Shown here: positions 12,378-20,569 of the stretch, one piece after another
How positions within the stretch are numbered: position 1 is the first letter of the stretch
Layout of the letters: the number at the start of each line of letters is the position of its first letter
NCBI GenBank assembly: GCA_021199795.1
Contig: JAJQHJ010000024.1
Coordinates: 124,001-188,000, forward strand
Source of the DNA: Oscillospiraceae bacterium
GTDB lineage: Bacteria > Bacillota > Clostridia > Oscillospirales > Ruminococcaceae
Reading direction: 5' to 3'
Length of the DNA stretch: 64,000 bases
Program-made: the position numbers and the translations under genes
The notes under the pieces: model-generated
Told to the model about the DNA's origin: nothing
Seen by the model: the letters and a program-made list of their open reading frames with translations, nothing else
Database searches by the model: none

Positions 12378-13088
12378 ATTGACGTACAGTTGCTTGTAAG
12401 GGTTTTTCGAGTTGGGAGTTACAACCGTAAATTTGGAACCGATAATCTCCATCAGATCTGCACCAAAGTATGTGCAGTAGTTCTTCAAGTACGGCATGAT
12501 CTCTTCCATGTCTTCATCTGTCGCTTCGTTAACATTCACTTGGGTCGGGAATTTTATGCCGTCGCTGTATCTCAGAAACAGCTTTCCACCGTGCATTCCT
12601 GTGCCCGGGAAGTTTCCTACAATCGGCATACCGTCCTTGTGAAGCCCTAAAACTATAATCAAGCCGCCTGCCTGATATTCGCCAAGGAAGCTTCCGGTTC
12701 TGCCGCCGATGACCATGATGGGTCTTTTTTCCTTGTACTGCTTCATGTGGATTCCTGCGCGGTAGCCGGCACTGTCACGGACATATATCTCTCCGCCACG
12801 CATTGCATAGCCGACAGCGTCGCCGACGTGACCGCGGATGATAATCTTGCCGTCGTTCATGGTGTCGCCAACTGCGTCCTGAGCGTTTCCGTTGACGGTG
12901 ATTTCGCCGCCGTTAAGGTATGCGCCAAGTGCATTTCCGGGAGTGCCGTCAACCGTGATTTCACGGTATGACATACCTGCACCGATGAACCTCTGGCTCA
13001 AGCAACCAGTCAGGTGACAGCTTTCGCTCTGCTGCCTTATCAGGGTGTTTATCTCGCTGAATCCCAAGCCTGAAACATCTATCAACAT
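12372..13088 (-). CDS. Stand-alone GXGXG domain of glutamate synthase (GltB C-terminal module)
   Basis: The 238-residue protein is a right-handed beta-helix built of GXGXG repeats (residues roughly 60-175: TPGNALGAYLNGG, NAQDAVGDTMNDG, HVGDAVGYAMRGG, SAGYRAGIHM). In one-piece GltB this module supports the synthase core. Here it is its own gene, as in archaeal-type split GOGAT. The ATG at 13088, two bases after the preceding stop, has GGAGG about 12 bases upstream. The frame opens earlier (13133) without a site. It is the last of five consecutive GOGAT-related genes. Formylmethanofuran dehydrogenase subunit C shares the fold but does not fit the neighbours. Confidence 0.9.
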   Translation of the reverse strand: MLIDVSGLGFSEINTLIRQQSESCHLTGCLSQRFIGAGMSYREITVDGTPGNALGAYLNGGEITVNGNAQDAVGDTMNDGKIIIRGHVGDAVGYAMRGGEIYVRDSAGYRAGIHMKQYKEKRPIMVIGGRTGSFLGEYQAGGLIIVLGLHKDGMPIVGNFPGTGMHGGKLFLRYSDGIKFPTQVNVNEATDEDMEEIMPYLKNYCTYFGADLMEIIGSKFTVVTPNSKNPYKQLYVNN

Positions 13089-13089
13089 A

Positions 13090-14325
13090 TTATACCACAC
13101 CTCCGAGAGAATTTCTACAGTATTCTTGACCAAAAGAAAAGATATTTGGAGCTGTTTTTATGGTATCAAAGTCAACAGAACTCAGAGAAATACCGTTTCT
13201 TATCAAATTTGTATAAATTCCGGCACGGGTTGTGTCACCCGCCAGAATGAAGCCTACAAGTCGGTCGTCTTTCGTAAAAAGCTTCTTGATGTGGTCATCC
13301 GACTTCTCCTCATAGAGCTCTCCGTCGGGAGTTCCTGCACTCATAACGTGAAGTCCAAAGAAACCGATTGCGTTCATCGGGATGCCATTATCAAACGTAG
13401 CATCCTTGCCTGCCATATTCTCTCCGGCACAATGCCCCTGCATATATGCATTCGGCATGATAGCCATGACCTTTACGTTTCCGGATGAATAGTCCATAGA
13501 TTCGGTGCAGTCGCCAGCGGCATAGATGTCGGGAAGTGACGTTGCCATATGGTTATCGACCGTGATTCCGCGTCCGCAGTCGCCGCCGGCATCTTTCACA
13601 AGCGAAATGTTCGCCCTTACGCCTACAGCAAGAACCAGAACATCGAACTTGACTTCAACTCCGCTTTTCATGTAAGCTACATTTCCGTCGAACTTGGTTG
13701 CAGTGTCGGAAAGCATCAGCTTCAAGCCGTTCTTTTCGAGGCACTTTTTCATCATTTCCGCGGTCTCGGCGTCGAGAATGCTCGGCATAACCCTGTCCGC
13801 CAGGTCGCATACGGTTATCGACTTGACCCTGCCGTAAAGACCCTCGGCGCACTTAAGCCCTATAAGACCGGCACCGACAATGAAGACGTCCTTATCTTCT
13901 GAGATAGCACTCTCAAGATTCTGTGCATCGTCAAGGGTCATGAACGGGAACTTGACGGGAACAGTATCGAGCCCCTCAAAAGGAGGAACCAGAGGTCTTG
14001 AGCCAGCCGCGACGCATACGCTGTCGTAAGCTACTTTTTCTCCATTTCCGAGAACTACTGTCTTATTCTCGGTGTCAATCTTCTCAGCACTCTCGCCATA
14101 GATGACTTTTACATCGTTTCTGTCATAGAAATCGTCGGACCTGTAGCTCATCCTCTCCGGAACAGCCTTGCCCTCGAGATAGTAGGAGATAAGCGGACGG
14201 CAATAGGCGGGGTGATTCTCAGCCGAGATAACGGTTATTGAGCCGTCTTTATCATTTGCTCTGATTCCCTCTATACAGCCGACAGCGGCAGTTCCGTTGC
14301 CGATGATAACATACTTCTTTGCCAT
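13090..14325 (-). CDS. FAD/NAD(P)-dependent oxidoreductase of the split GOGAT cluster
   Basis: Likely the electron-input flavoprotein for glutamate synthase. The 411-residue protein is of the pyridine nucleotide-disulfide reductase class I type, like NirB or rubredoxin reductase. An FAD Rossmann motif is at the start (VIIGNGTAAVGCIEG), an NAD(P) site is mid-protein (VFIVGAGLIGLKCAEG), and the second FAD contact is DIYAAGDCTES. The ATG at 14325 has AGAGAGG about 8 bases upstream. The longer open frame to 14487 is an artefact overlapping the ferredoxin gene. It follows the ferredoxin gene by 5 bases and is followed at once by the GXGXG gene. Confidence 0.88.
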   Translation of the reverse strand: MAKKYVIIGNGTAAVGCIEGIRANDKDGSITVISAENHPAYCRPLISYYLEGKAVPERMSYRSDDFYDRNDVKVIYGESAEKIDTENKTVVLGNGEKVAYDSVCVAAGSRPLVPPFEGLDTVPVKFPFMTLDDAQNLESAISEDKDVFIVGAGLIGLKCAEGLYGRVKSITVCDLADRVMPSILDAETAEMMKKCLEKNGLKLMLSDTATKFDGNVAYMKSGVEVKFDVLVLAVGVRANISLVKDAGGDCGRGITVDNHMATSLPDIYAAGDCTESMDYSSGNVKVMAIMPNAYMQGHCAGENMAGKDATFDNGIPMNAIGFFGLHVMSAGTPDGELYEEKSDDHIKKLFTKDDRLVGFILAGDTTRAGIYTNLIRNGISLSSVDFDTIKTAPNIFSFGQEYCRNSLGGVV

Positions 14326-14330
14326 TTCGC

Positions 14331-14759
14331 TCACCTCTCTTCGTAGACTATAGCATTGTTCGGGCAACCTGCAACGCAAGCCGGCGCGCCCGATGAATTC
14401 TTGAGGCAGAGCTCGCACTTCTGAACGACTCCGTCTCCGTCCTGGATGACTGCTCCGTAGGGGCAGACGAGGACGCATGTAAGGCATCCGACGCAGCGCG
14501 ACTTGTCAATCTCGACCATGCCGTCGGGGGTCTTCGAGAGTGCTCCCGAAATGCAGCTCTTTATGCAGATTGGATCTTCACAGTGGCGGCAGGATATTGC
14601 AAATGTGATCTTGTCGTCGCCCTCGACCCTAATTCTAGGGTAGATTTCCTTGCCCTTGAGCTTTGCCATACTTGTGAGCCCTGAGTTTGCAAAAGCGCAG
14701 TTATACTCGCAGAGGTGGCACCCGAGGCACCATTTTTCGTTTACATAAACTCTTTTCAT
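14331..14759 (-). CDS. Polyferredoxin with four [4Fe-4S] motifs (GOGAT cluster)
   Basis: Electron carrier of the DmsB/HycB type. The 142-residue protein has sixteen cysteines in four groups: Cys11/14/17/21, Cys57/60/65/69, Cys89/92/95/99 and Cys115/118/128/132. No signal peptide is present, so it is cytosolic. The ATG at 14759 has GGGAGAG about 8 bases upstream. A GTG at 14768 overlaps the previous stop and is less likely. It lies between the FMN synthase subunit and the FAD oxidoreductase, so it probably shuttles electrons from the flavoprotein to the synthase. Confidence 0.88.
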   Translation of the reverse strand: MKRVYVNEKWCLGCHLCEYNCAFANSGLTSMAKLKGKEIYPRIRVEGDDKITFAISCRHCEDPICIKSCISGALSKTPDGMVEIDKSRCVGCLTCVLVCPYGAVIQDGDGVVQKCELCLKNSSGAPACVAGCPNNAIVYEER

Positions 14760-14764
14760 ATCCG

Positions 14765-16270
14765 TCACTCTCCCGCATGTGAGATACCTAAGATCTCGAG
14801 TTCTTTTTCGTTAAGACCCAATCCTCTGAGCATCAGTCTGTTTCCTCTCAGAGCTTCAATCGAGTTGATGCCCATGCCGCCCATAAGCTCCATAATCTCA
14901 TGCCGCCATGCGGTCATGAGGTTTATGAGCCTCTGTGAGCCGATATCCGGGTTGAGACGCTTGACGAGCTCCGGCTTCTGGGTTGCAATTCCCCAGTTGC
15001 AGTTGCCGGTGTGACAGGTTCTGCAGAGGTGGCATCCGAGAGCCAGCAGTGCGGCAGTTGCAACATAGCAGGCATCAGCACCGAGAGCTACAGCCTTTAC
15101 AACGTCCGAAGCCGAGCGGATGCTTCCTCCGACAACCAAGGAAACGTTGTTTCTTATGCCCTCGTCTCTTAGCCTCTGGTCAACTGCTGCCAAGGCAAGC
15201 TCAATAGGAATACCGACGTTGTCTCTTATTCTTGTGGGAGCCGCACCGGTTCCGCCTCTGAAACCATCTATGGCGATTATGTCGGCACCGCTTCTTGCAA
15301 TACCGCTTGCGATAGCCGCTATGTTATGTACAGCCGCAACCTTGACGATAACCGGCTTTGTGTACTGAGTAGCTTCCTTGAGGGAGTAGACAAGCTGTCT
15401 TAAGTCCTCGATGGAGTAGATGTCGTGATGAGGAGCAGGGGAGATAGCGTCGGAGCCCTCGGGAATCATTCTTGTCCTCGAAACGTCGCCGACAATCTTC
15501 TTGCCTGGCAGATGTCCGCCGATACCAGGCTTTGCGCCCTGACCCATCTTTATCTCGATTGCTGCACCCGCGCTCAGGTAATCCTCATGAACGCCGAAAC
15601 GACCGGATGCAACCTGAACTATGGTGTTTGCACCGTATTTGTAGAAGTCCTCGTGGAGTCCGCCCTCACCGGTGTTGTAGTAGATTCCCAAATTCTCAGC
15701 GGCTCTTGCAAGGCTCTCATGAGCATTGTAGCTTATGGAGCCGTAGCTCATTGCCGAGAACATGACCGGCATCGAAAGCTCCAGTTGAGGAGCCAGGTCT
15801 GTTTTGAGACTGCCGTCCGGATTCCTTTCCGGCATTGTCGGCTTCTTTCCTAAGAATACCTTTGTCTCCATCGGTTCTCTTAATGGGTCGATAGGTGGAT
15901 TTGTAACTTGCGAAGCGTTTATTAAAATCTTGTCCCAGTAGACGGGGAGCGGCTTCGGATTGCCCATCGACGAGAGGAGAACTCCTCCGCTTCCTGCCTG
16001 CTTGTATATTTCATAGATTGTGTCCTGCTGCCAGTTGGCATTCTCTCTTAATTGGCATTCGTTTTTGACAATCTTTAGTGCTCTTGTCGGACAGAGTGCT
16101 ACGCACCTCTGGCAGTCGACACACTTTGTCTCGTCCGCCATCATTGTTCCCGTTTCGGGATCGAAGCTGTGAACACCGTTTGCACACTGACGCTCACAGA
16201 CCCTGCACGCTATACAGCGGTTGGGATTTCTCACTACCTCAAATTCGGGGTTAACATAATTTATAGCCAT
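14765..16270 (-). CDS. Ferredoxin-fused glutamate synthase FMN (synthase) subunit, archaeal type
   Basis: Transfers the ammonia nitrogen onto 2-oxoglutarate and reduces the imine to glutamate. The 501-residue protein starts with two [4Fe-4S] motifs (Cys19/22/25/29 and Cys50/53/56/60). A TIM-barrel FMN domain follows, with QGAKPGIGGHLPG, SPAPHHDIYSIEDLRQL, KVAAVHNIAAIASG and GADIIAIDGFRGGTGAAPT. The cysteine segment GCHLCRTCHTGNCNWGIA fits the GOGAT [3Fe-4S] site. Its ATG shares a base with the upstream TGA. It lacks the amidotransferase and GXGXG modules, which are separate genes on either side. Confidence 0.93.
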   Translation of the reverse strand: MAINYVNPEFEVVRNPNRCIACRVCERQCANGVHSFDPETGTMMADETKCVDCQRCVALCPTRALKIVKNECQLRENANWQQDTIYEIYKQAGSGGVLLSSMGNPKPLPVYWDKILINASQVTNPPIDPLREPMETKVFLGKKPTMPERNPDGSLKTDLAPQLELSMPVMFSAMSYGSISYNAHESLARAAENLGIYYNTGEGGLHEDFYKYGANTIVQVASGRFGVHEDYLSAGAAIEIKMGQGAKPGIGGHLPGKKIVGDVSRTRMIPEGSDAISPAPHHDIYSIEDLRQLVYSLKEATQYTKPVIVKVAAVHNIAAIASGIARSGADIIAIDGFRGGTGAAPTRIRDNVGIPIELALAAVDQRLRDEGIRNNVSLVVGGSIRSASDVVKAVALGADACYVATAALLALGCHLCRTCHTGNCNWGIATQKPELVKRLNPDIGSQRLINLMTAWRHEIMELMGGMGINSIEALRGNRLMLRGLGLNEKELEILGISHAGE

Positions 16271-17361
16271 CAGTATTTCCCTTCTTTCACCTTAACTATA
16301 ACCGGCTCTCCGCCTGACGGTGCATATACATTAGTAGCATCCGGGCAAATCGCTCTTATAGCCGATTCCTCGCTTGCGACGAAGACCAAATCGTCTTTCT
16401 CAGCTGTTACCATAGAGCGTAGTTTCAGTCTGTCGTTAAGTGCCATCAGTCCGCCCTCAAAGCCAAGTACTATCGAGAATGGACCGGTGACGAGTAAGCT
16501 TGAATAAACGGTTCTCAGGTAGCTAAGCTTCTTTTTCTCTTCCTCCGGCTTATTTTCAATGGTCGACCAGAACGGAGCCGCAATAACTGATGCAGTCTCT
16601 TCAAGTGTAAGACCTTGCTTTCTCAGAAGATAGTCGGCGATGTAAGTTATAACCTCGGTATCAGTCTGGAGAGTGCACTTGTAGCCGTACATTTCAATAT
16701 AGCGACGGTTTGCATCATAGGAGGAAATCTCACCGTTGTGGACGATGGTATAATCTAGGAGTGCAAACGGATGGGCTCCTCCCCACCAGCCGGGGGTGTT
16801 TGTGGGGTATCTTCCGTGAGCCGTCCAGCAGTAGCCCTCATATTCATCGAGTCGGTAGAAATATCCTACATCCTCAGGGTAACCTACCGCCTTGAAGACG
16901 CCCATATTCTTTCCTGAGGAGAAGACATACGCGCCGTTTATCTGGGAGTTTATCTTCATTACAGTCTCGGCGACATATTCCTTTTCATCGACATGAAGCC
17001 GTGAAAGAACCGACGACATCGGAGCGACAAAATACCTCCAGATAAGCGGAACATCGGAAATTTTCGGGGTTTTTCTTATAGGAATGCTCTCCGATTTTAT
17101 AATCTCGAACCCATCTTTCAAAAGGTTCTCGCACGTCATTCTGACGTTATTGTCGTTGTAGAAAATATGCAGTGCGTAGAACTCCTTATATTCCGGATAA
17201 ATGCCGTAGGCTGCGAATCCGCCTCCCAGACCGTTTGAGCGGTCGTGCATCGGTATCATGCTCTTGATGATGGCGTCTCCGCTCATCTTCCTGCCCTCAC
17301 GCGAAATAACTGCGGAAATGGCACAGCCCGAAGGTATGCGTACCTGACCTTCTAACTTCAT
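16270..17361 (-). CDS. Class II glutamine amidotransferase subunit of split glutamate synthase
   Basis: Predicted to release ammonia from glutamine for the synthase subunit. The 363-residue protein has an Ntn-type glutaminase. The presumed nucleophile is Cys13 (PSGCAISAV), so a 12-residue propeptide would be removed. Supporting motifs are ENLLKDGF, TAHGRYPTNTPGWWGGAHPF (Arg and Gly loop), DYTIVHNGEISSYDANR and LQTDTEVITYIADYLLR. The ATG at 17361 has AAAGGAAG about 8 bases upstream. The in-frame ATG at 17379 has none. It is the first gene after the leader terminator. Confidence 0.9.
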   Translation of the reverse strand: MKLEGQVRIPSGCAISAVISREGRKMSGDAIIKSMIPMHDRSNGLGGGFAAYGIYPEYKEFYALHIFYNDNNVRMTCENLLKDGFEIIKSESIPIRKTPKISDVPLIWRYFVAPMSSVLSRLHVDEKEYVAETVMKINSQINGAYVFSSGKNMGVFKAVGYPEDVGYFYRLDEYEGYCWTAHGRYPTNTPGWWGGAHPFALLDYTIVHNGEISSYDANRRYIEMYGYKCTLQTDTEVITYIADYLLRKQGLTLEETASVIAAPFWSTIENKPEEEKKKLSYLRTVYSSLLVTGPFSIVLGFEGGLMALNDRLKLRSMVTAEKDDLVFVASEESAIRAICPDATNVYAPSGGEPVIVKVKEGKY

Positions 17362-17385
17362 GACTTCTCTTCCTTTCATACTAAG

Positions 17386-17443
17386 AAAAAAAACAAAGGC
17401 GTTACCTCAAAAAGGGTAGACTACCCCTTATATGAACGCCTTT
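17386..17443 (-). terminator. Leader terminator (attenuator) of the GOGAT-GS-nucleotide operon
   Basis: On the minus strand the arms AAAGGCGTT (17443-17435) and AACGCCTTT (17403-17395) enclose an inner hairpin GGGTAG/CTACCC and are followed by eight T residues. It lies between the promoter and the first gene, so by position it is an attenuator that must be bypassed for expression. Confidence 0.85.
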
Positions 17444-17448
17444 GCTCA
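17433..17448 (-). promoter_or_regulatory. Candidate ANTAR-type hexaloop hairpin
   Basis: The minus-strand RNA TGAGC-AAAGGC-GTTCA forms a 5-bp stem with a 6-base loop that has A at position 1 and G at position 4, the pattern known for ANTAR protein targets. The loop and 3' side are also the 5' arm of the leader terminator, so the two structures exclude each other. Known targets carry two such hairpins. Only one is visible here, because the promoter lies only a few bases upstream. Confidence 0.55.
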
Positions 17449-17457
17449 TTACGTGAA

Positions 17458-17486
17458 ATTATATCATGTTAAGCTCAAAGTGTCAA
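17458..17486 (-). promoter_or_regulatory. Consensus sigma-A promoter of the nitrogen/nucleotide operon
   Basis: TTGACA (17486-17481), a 17-base spacer and TATAAT (17463-17458) on the minus strand, a perfect consensus. Transcription would start near 17450-17452, directly before the hexaloop hairpin and the leader terminator. No other convincing promoter was seen in the short gaps of the run down to carB. Confidence 0.92.
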
Positions 17487-17531
17487 GTTTTGAATGAGTT
17501 TAAATTTTACCAAAATGCGTGCAAAATCTTG

Positions 17532-17560
17532 TTGCTATTTTGATTATTATATGCTACAAT
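17532..17560 (+). promoter_or_regulatory. Promoter for the acyltransferase-YitT pair
   Basis: TTGCTA, 17 bases, TACAAT. The downstream leader forms a hairpin from GGAGGACA (from 17570) and TGTCCTCC (to 17597) that covers an in-frame but poorly placed ATG at 17590. Confidence 0.8.
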
Positions 17561-17646
17561 AGTTTACCGGGAGGACACATTATATATAAATGTCCTCCAC
17601 TCGCGGACATTTGTCTGCTGGACAACCGTTGGTGGTGAAAAGAAAA

Positions 17647-18816
17647 ATGGCATCAGAAAAAAATTCAAAGAAAATTGGCAAGCCCGCATGGGGCATATAT
17701 CATATCTATCTCTATATTTCAGCCCTTATTTTTAAGATAAAGGGTATTCACATGACTATTGACCGGACAGGCATCCGTGAAATAGAAGAGCCGTCCTTGG
17801 TCTTAGCACCACATATTTCGCTTAAAGACCACATAATAGTTGGTCTGACTCTTCTGCCACACCGACCGACGTTTGTACTTAGCGAGCACTTCATGTATAG
17901 CCCGGTGATAGGTTGGTTCATAAGAAGATTCGGTCACGCCGTCACAAAGAAGATGTTCTGCCCCGACACCGGAACCATTCGGGGCATCCTGAGAGCCAAA
18001 AGTGAGGGGAATATCATTGTTCTCTTCCCCGAGGGCAGGCTCAACGGTGTTGCACATTCTCAGAAAGTCACAAAGGGCACTCCCGAGCTTGTGAAGAAGC
18101 TTGGGCTCCCTGTCTACACAATAACCGGAAACGGCTCCGCACTCGTCTTTCCGAAGTGGGGAAAGAGGTATCGCAAAGGCGACATAAAGGTTGAGACTGC
18201 GCAGCTATTCTCCGCCAATGAAGTTGCAAAATTATCTGTCGACGAGATATCCGAGAAGATCGATGAAGCCATCTTCCATGACGATGAGTGGGCGATGAAA
18301 GGTCACCACTACAAGACCAGTAAAACCGCCGAGGGTCTCGACTCCATTCTGTATAAGTGCCCGAGCTGCGGAGCTGAATTTCAGATCAAAGCTTCCGGCA
18401 ATGAAGTCAGTTGCGAAGCCTGTGGCTTCAAAACAACCCTTTCGGATAATTACAGATTTGATAATGAGCTAGTCCGCTCTGTGAATGCGTGGTACTATCT
18501 CCAAAGAGGTCTGCTTCCTTTGGACACTGTCATGGAGGACGATATAAAAATCGGTGCCGTAAACAAGCACGGACATATGGATATGGAAGCGGGAGAAGCA
18601 CACCTGAGGGTGGATATGGAGAACTTCGACCTTGTCGGCACAGTCTATGGCGAGCCGGTTGAGCTCCACAAGAAAACCAGAGACATCGGCGGAGCACCCT
18701 ACACGCCGGACGGCTGGTTCAATCTCTATTACGAAAAGCGGCTGTTTTATCTCGTCCCGCCCGACAAGCGAAGAATCGTGAAATATGTCAATATTATAGA
18801 TGCGGCAAGCAAATAA
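17647..18816 (+). CDS. PlsC-family 1-acyl-glycerol-3-phosphate acyltransferase with C-terminal zinc ribbon
   Basis: Likely acylates lysophosphatidate or a related lipid at the membrane. Taking the ATG at 17647 gives 389 residues. An ATG at 17590 lies inside a leader hairpin with its ribosome site 15 bases away. The N-terminal half has the acyltransferase motifs HISLKD (HX4D, residues 56-61) and FPEGR (127-131). Unusually, a C-terminal part follows with a CPSC...CEAC zinc ribbon (first Cys at 238) and a further domain of about 130 residues that I cannot assign. The YitT gene starts 16 bases after the stop. The substrate is unknown. Confidence 0.8.
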   Translation: MASEKNSKKIGKPAWGIYHIYLYISALIFKIKGIHMTIDRTGIREIEEPSLVLAPHISLKDHIIVGLTLLPHRPTFVLSEHFMYSPVIGWFIRRFGHAVTKKMFCPDTGTIRGILRAKSEGNIIVLFPEGRLNGVAHSQKVTKGTPELVKKLGLPVYTITGNGSALVFPKWGKRYRKGDIKVETAQLFSANEVAKLSVDEISEKIDEAIFHDDEWAMKGHHYKTSKTAEGLDSILYKCPSCGAEFQIKASGNEVSCEACGFKTTLSDNYRFDNELVRSVNAWYYLQRGLLPLDTVMEDDIKIGAVNKHGHMDMEAGEAHLRVDMENFDLVGTVYGEPVELHKKTRDIGGAPYTPDGWFNLYYEKRLFYLVPPDKRRIVKYVNIIDAASK

Positions 18817-18832
18817 GAAAGGCAGATACAAA

Positions 18833-19738
18833 ATGTCATTCGTCACAGTATTGAGAAAAATCTGGAGCTACGTTTTTATAGCTTTGTTGGCAAGTGCCTG
18901 TGCTCTTGTTTATGTTCTTTTCATCTTCCCAAACAGCTTTGCACCGTCGGGAGTCAACGGTATCGCGACTATGATCCAGTATGTCCTGGGAATCAACGTC
19001 GGTTATCTCTCGCTCATAATCAATATACCTCTCATAATAATAGTATTCTTCTATGTCGACAAGCAGTTCGCTGTCAGGACTCTTGTCTACATATCCGTCT
19101 TTTCGGTAATGCTTATCGTCCTGCAGTCGTCATATGTCGACCTGTCAAGATTTATTTATCAGACCGACACAGGCACGAGCACTATCTTAGGACCTGTGGT
19201 ATCGGGAATCCTGAACGGCGGAATATTGGGCTATTCAATGATGACCAACTGCTGCTCAGGTGGAACCGACCTTATAGCCGTCATCATCCACAAGAAGCAC
19301 CCGTCCTACAACCTTGCATGGGTTATGTTCGCTCTCAACACTGTTGTTGCGATATCGTCTTACTTCGTCTATGACTACAAAATTGAGCCAGTGCTCCTCT
19401 GCATCGTCTATAGCTACTTCTCAAGCACCTTAAGCGACAGAATCCTCAAGGGCAACCGTGAGGCGGTAAGATTTGAGATTATCACGAACAGTCCAAAGGA
19501 GATTTCCGAGGAAATAATCACTAAGCTCGGTCATTCCGCAACCATCGTCGAGGGCAAGGGTGGCTATACCCACGAGGGACGCAGTGTCCTGATTTGCGTC
19601 GTCAATAAAGACCAGATGGTTTCCCTCAAGAATATAATCGAGAAATACCCCGGCTCATTCGCCACCATGTCAACCGTCTCCGGCACCGTAGGCTACTTTA
19701 AGGCAAGACGAAAGGTCCCGGACGCGGTGGATGAATAG
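18833..19738 (+). CDS. YitT-family membrane protein (DUF161/DUF2179)
   Basis: Polytopic membrane protein of unknown function. The 301-residue protein has about five transmembrane segments in residues 10-195. The family motifs are FAPSGVNGIATMI near the first segment and TNCCSGGTDLIAVI in the middle. A soluble DUF2179-type C-terminal domain follows (VRFEIITNSPKEISEEIITKLG, GGYTHEGRSVLICVV). The ATG at 18833 has AGAAAGG about 9 bases upstream. The frame opens earlier at 18800 inside the acyltransferase. It is probably co-transcribed with the acyltransferase and ends at a strong terminator. The transported substrate, if any, is unknown. Confidence 0.85.
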   Translation: MSFVTVLRKIWSYVFIALLASACALVYVLFIFPNSFAPSGVNGIATMIQYVLGINVGYLSLIINIPLIIIVFFYVDKQFAVRTLVYISVFSVMLIVLQSSYVDLSRFIYQTDTGTSTILGPVVSGILNGGILGYSMMTNCCSGGTDLIAVIIHKKHPSYNLAWVMFALNTVVAISSYFVYDYKIEPVLLCIVYSYFSSTLSDRILKGNREAVRFEIITNSPKEISEEIITKLGHSATIVEGKGGYTHEGRSVLICVVNKDQMVSLKNIIEKYPGSFATMSTVSGTVGYFKARRKVPDAVDE

Positions 19739-19749
19739 TATACACACGG

Positions 19750-19783
19750 AAAGCTGAGCAGTTTTGCTCAGCTTTAAATTTTG
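19750..19783 (+). terminator. Terminator after the YitT gene
   Basis: AAAGCTGAGCA and TGCTCAGCTTT form an 11-bp stem with a 4-base loop, followed by AAATTTTG. Confidence 0.8.
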
Positions 19784-19796
19784 TGTCACAAAAGAG

Positions 19797-19825
19797 TTGA
19801 CAAAATGGACACGATAGTGTATACT
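19797..19825 (+). promoter_or_regulatory. Promoter of the Phd/PIN toxin-antitoxin operon
   Basis: TTGACA, 17 bases, TATACT. The -10 lies in AGTGTATACT. The reverse complement AGTATACAC also occurs at 19737-19745, a possible but unproven autoregulatory site for the antitoxin. Confidence 0.85.
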
Positions 19826-19857
19826 GATATTGAAAGAACACCAAGGAGGTGCTGTGA

Positions 19858-20133
19858 ATGAATTTCTACTCCGTGAGAGATCTTAGAACGGAATCCAAGA
19901 GTATGTGGGAAAATCTTTCCCGTGGCAATGAGGTTGTCATCACAAATAACGGTAAGCCGGCTGCGCTTATGATGGATGTTTCGGGAGATAATTTAGAGCT
20001 TATGCTTCAGGCTGTCCGTCAGGCTAAAGCTATGATTGCATTCAACAGCATGCGCTCTCAGGCAGCGTCGGCTGGGTATATGTCTGATGAGGAAATAGAG
20101 GCTGAAATACAGGCTGCAAGAAGAGGAGAATAG
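19858..20133 (+). CDS. Phd/YefM-family antitoxin
   Basis: The 91-residue protein has the N-terminal DNA-binding fold of Phd/YefM (FYSVRDLRTESKSMWENLS, EVVITNNGKPAALMM). A C-terminal tail, which would wrap the toxin, is rich in acidic and helical residues (MSDEEIEAEIQAARRGE). AAGGAGGT lies 7 bases upstream of the ATG. The PIN-domain gene begins 5 bases after its stop. It should neutralise the downstream toxin and repress its own promoter, as known for the family. Confidence 0.9.
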   Translation: MNFYSVRDLRTESKSMWENLSRGNEVVITNNGKPAALMMDVSGDNLELMLQAVRQAKAMIAFNSMRSQAASAGYMSDEEIEAEIQAARRGE

Positions 20134-20137
20134 GGAA

Positions 20138-20533
20138 GTGTTTATTGTACTTGATACAAATGTCCTTGTCTCTGCTCTCTGGTCGCAGGGAAGTAAGCCA
20201 TCAGCAATAGTCTCTGCAACCCTGGCAGGTAGGTTCAGGATGTGTTATGATTATAGGCTCCTGGAAGAGTATCGTTCCGTTCTGTCGAGACCTAAGTTCA
20301 ATTTCGACAAGTGGCAGATAGATTGGCTTTTAGAGGAGCTGACTGTTTCCGGAATCTCTGTAATAGCAAATCCATTGCCGGATGTGAAGTTCACCGACGA
20401 GTCGGATCGCAAGTTTTATGAAGTGGCGAAGTTCTGCAACGCAGCTCTCGTCACCGGCAATATCAAGCACTATCCGCCTGATCCCTGCATATCGACTGTG
20501 GCTGATTTTTATCTGTCGTACTTTGCAACATGA
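20138..20533 (+). CDS. PIN-domain toxin (COG1569 type ribonuclease)
   Basis: Predicted metal-dependent RNase of a type II toxin-antitoxin pair. The 131-residue protein starts with a GTG codon. Acidic PIN-site residues are visible: Asp6 in VLDTNVLVSALW, the Glu pair in LLEEYRSVLSRPKF, and Asp in TDESDRKFYEVA. The late motif reads LVTGNIKHYP, with Asn where many PIN proteins have Asp, which is usual for this subgroup. It sits directly behind the Phd-like antitoxin and ends before a terminator, so the pair forms its own unit. Confidence 0.9.
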   Translation: MFIVLDTNVLVSALWSQGSKPSAIVSATLAGRFRMCYDYRLLEEYRSVLSRPKFNFDKWQIDWLLEELTVSGISVIANPLPDVKFTDESDRKFYEVAKFCNAALVTGNIKHYPPDPCISTVADFYLSYFAT

Positions 20534-20569
20534 CGCTTCCCCCATCCCAAAAATTCACTTTTCCCATTC

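Noticed and set aside
14326-14487. N-terminal extension of the FAD oxidoreductase
   Set aside because: The extra residues are arginine-rich, overlap the ferredoxin gene in another frame, and a good ribosome site exists at the ATG at 14325.
17395-17443. Glutamine riboswitch in the GOGAT leader (CGTTCAT is present)
   Set aside because: The conserved GGAAGTAGG part of the glnA-type aptamer is missing; the hexaloop plus terminator explains the element better.
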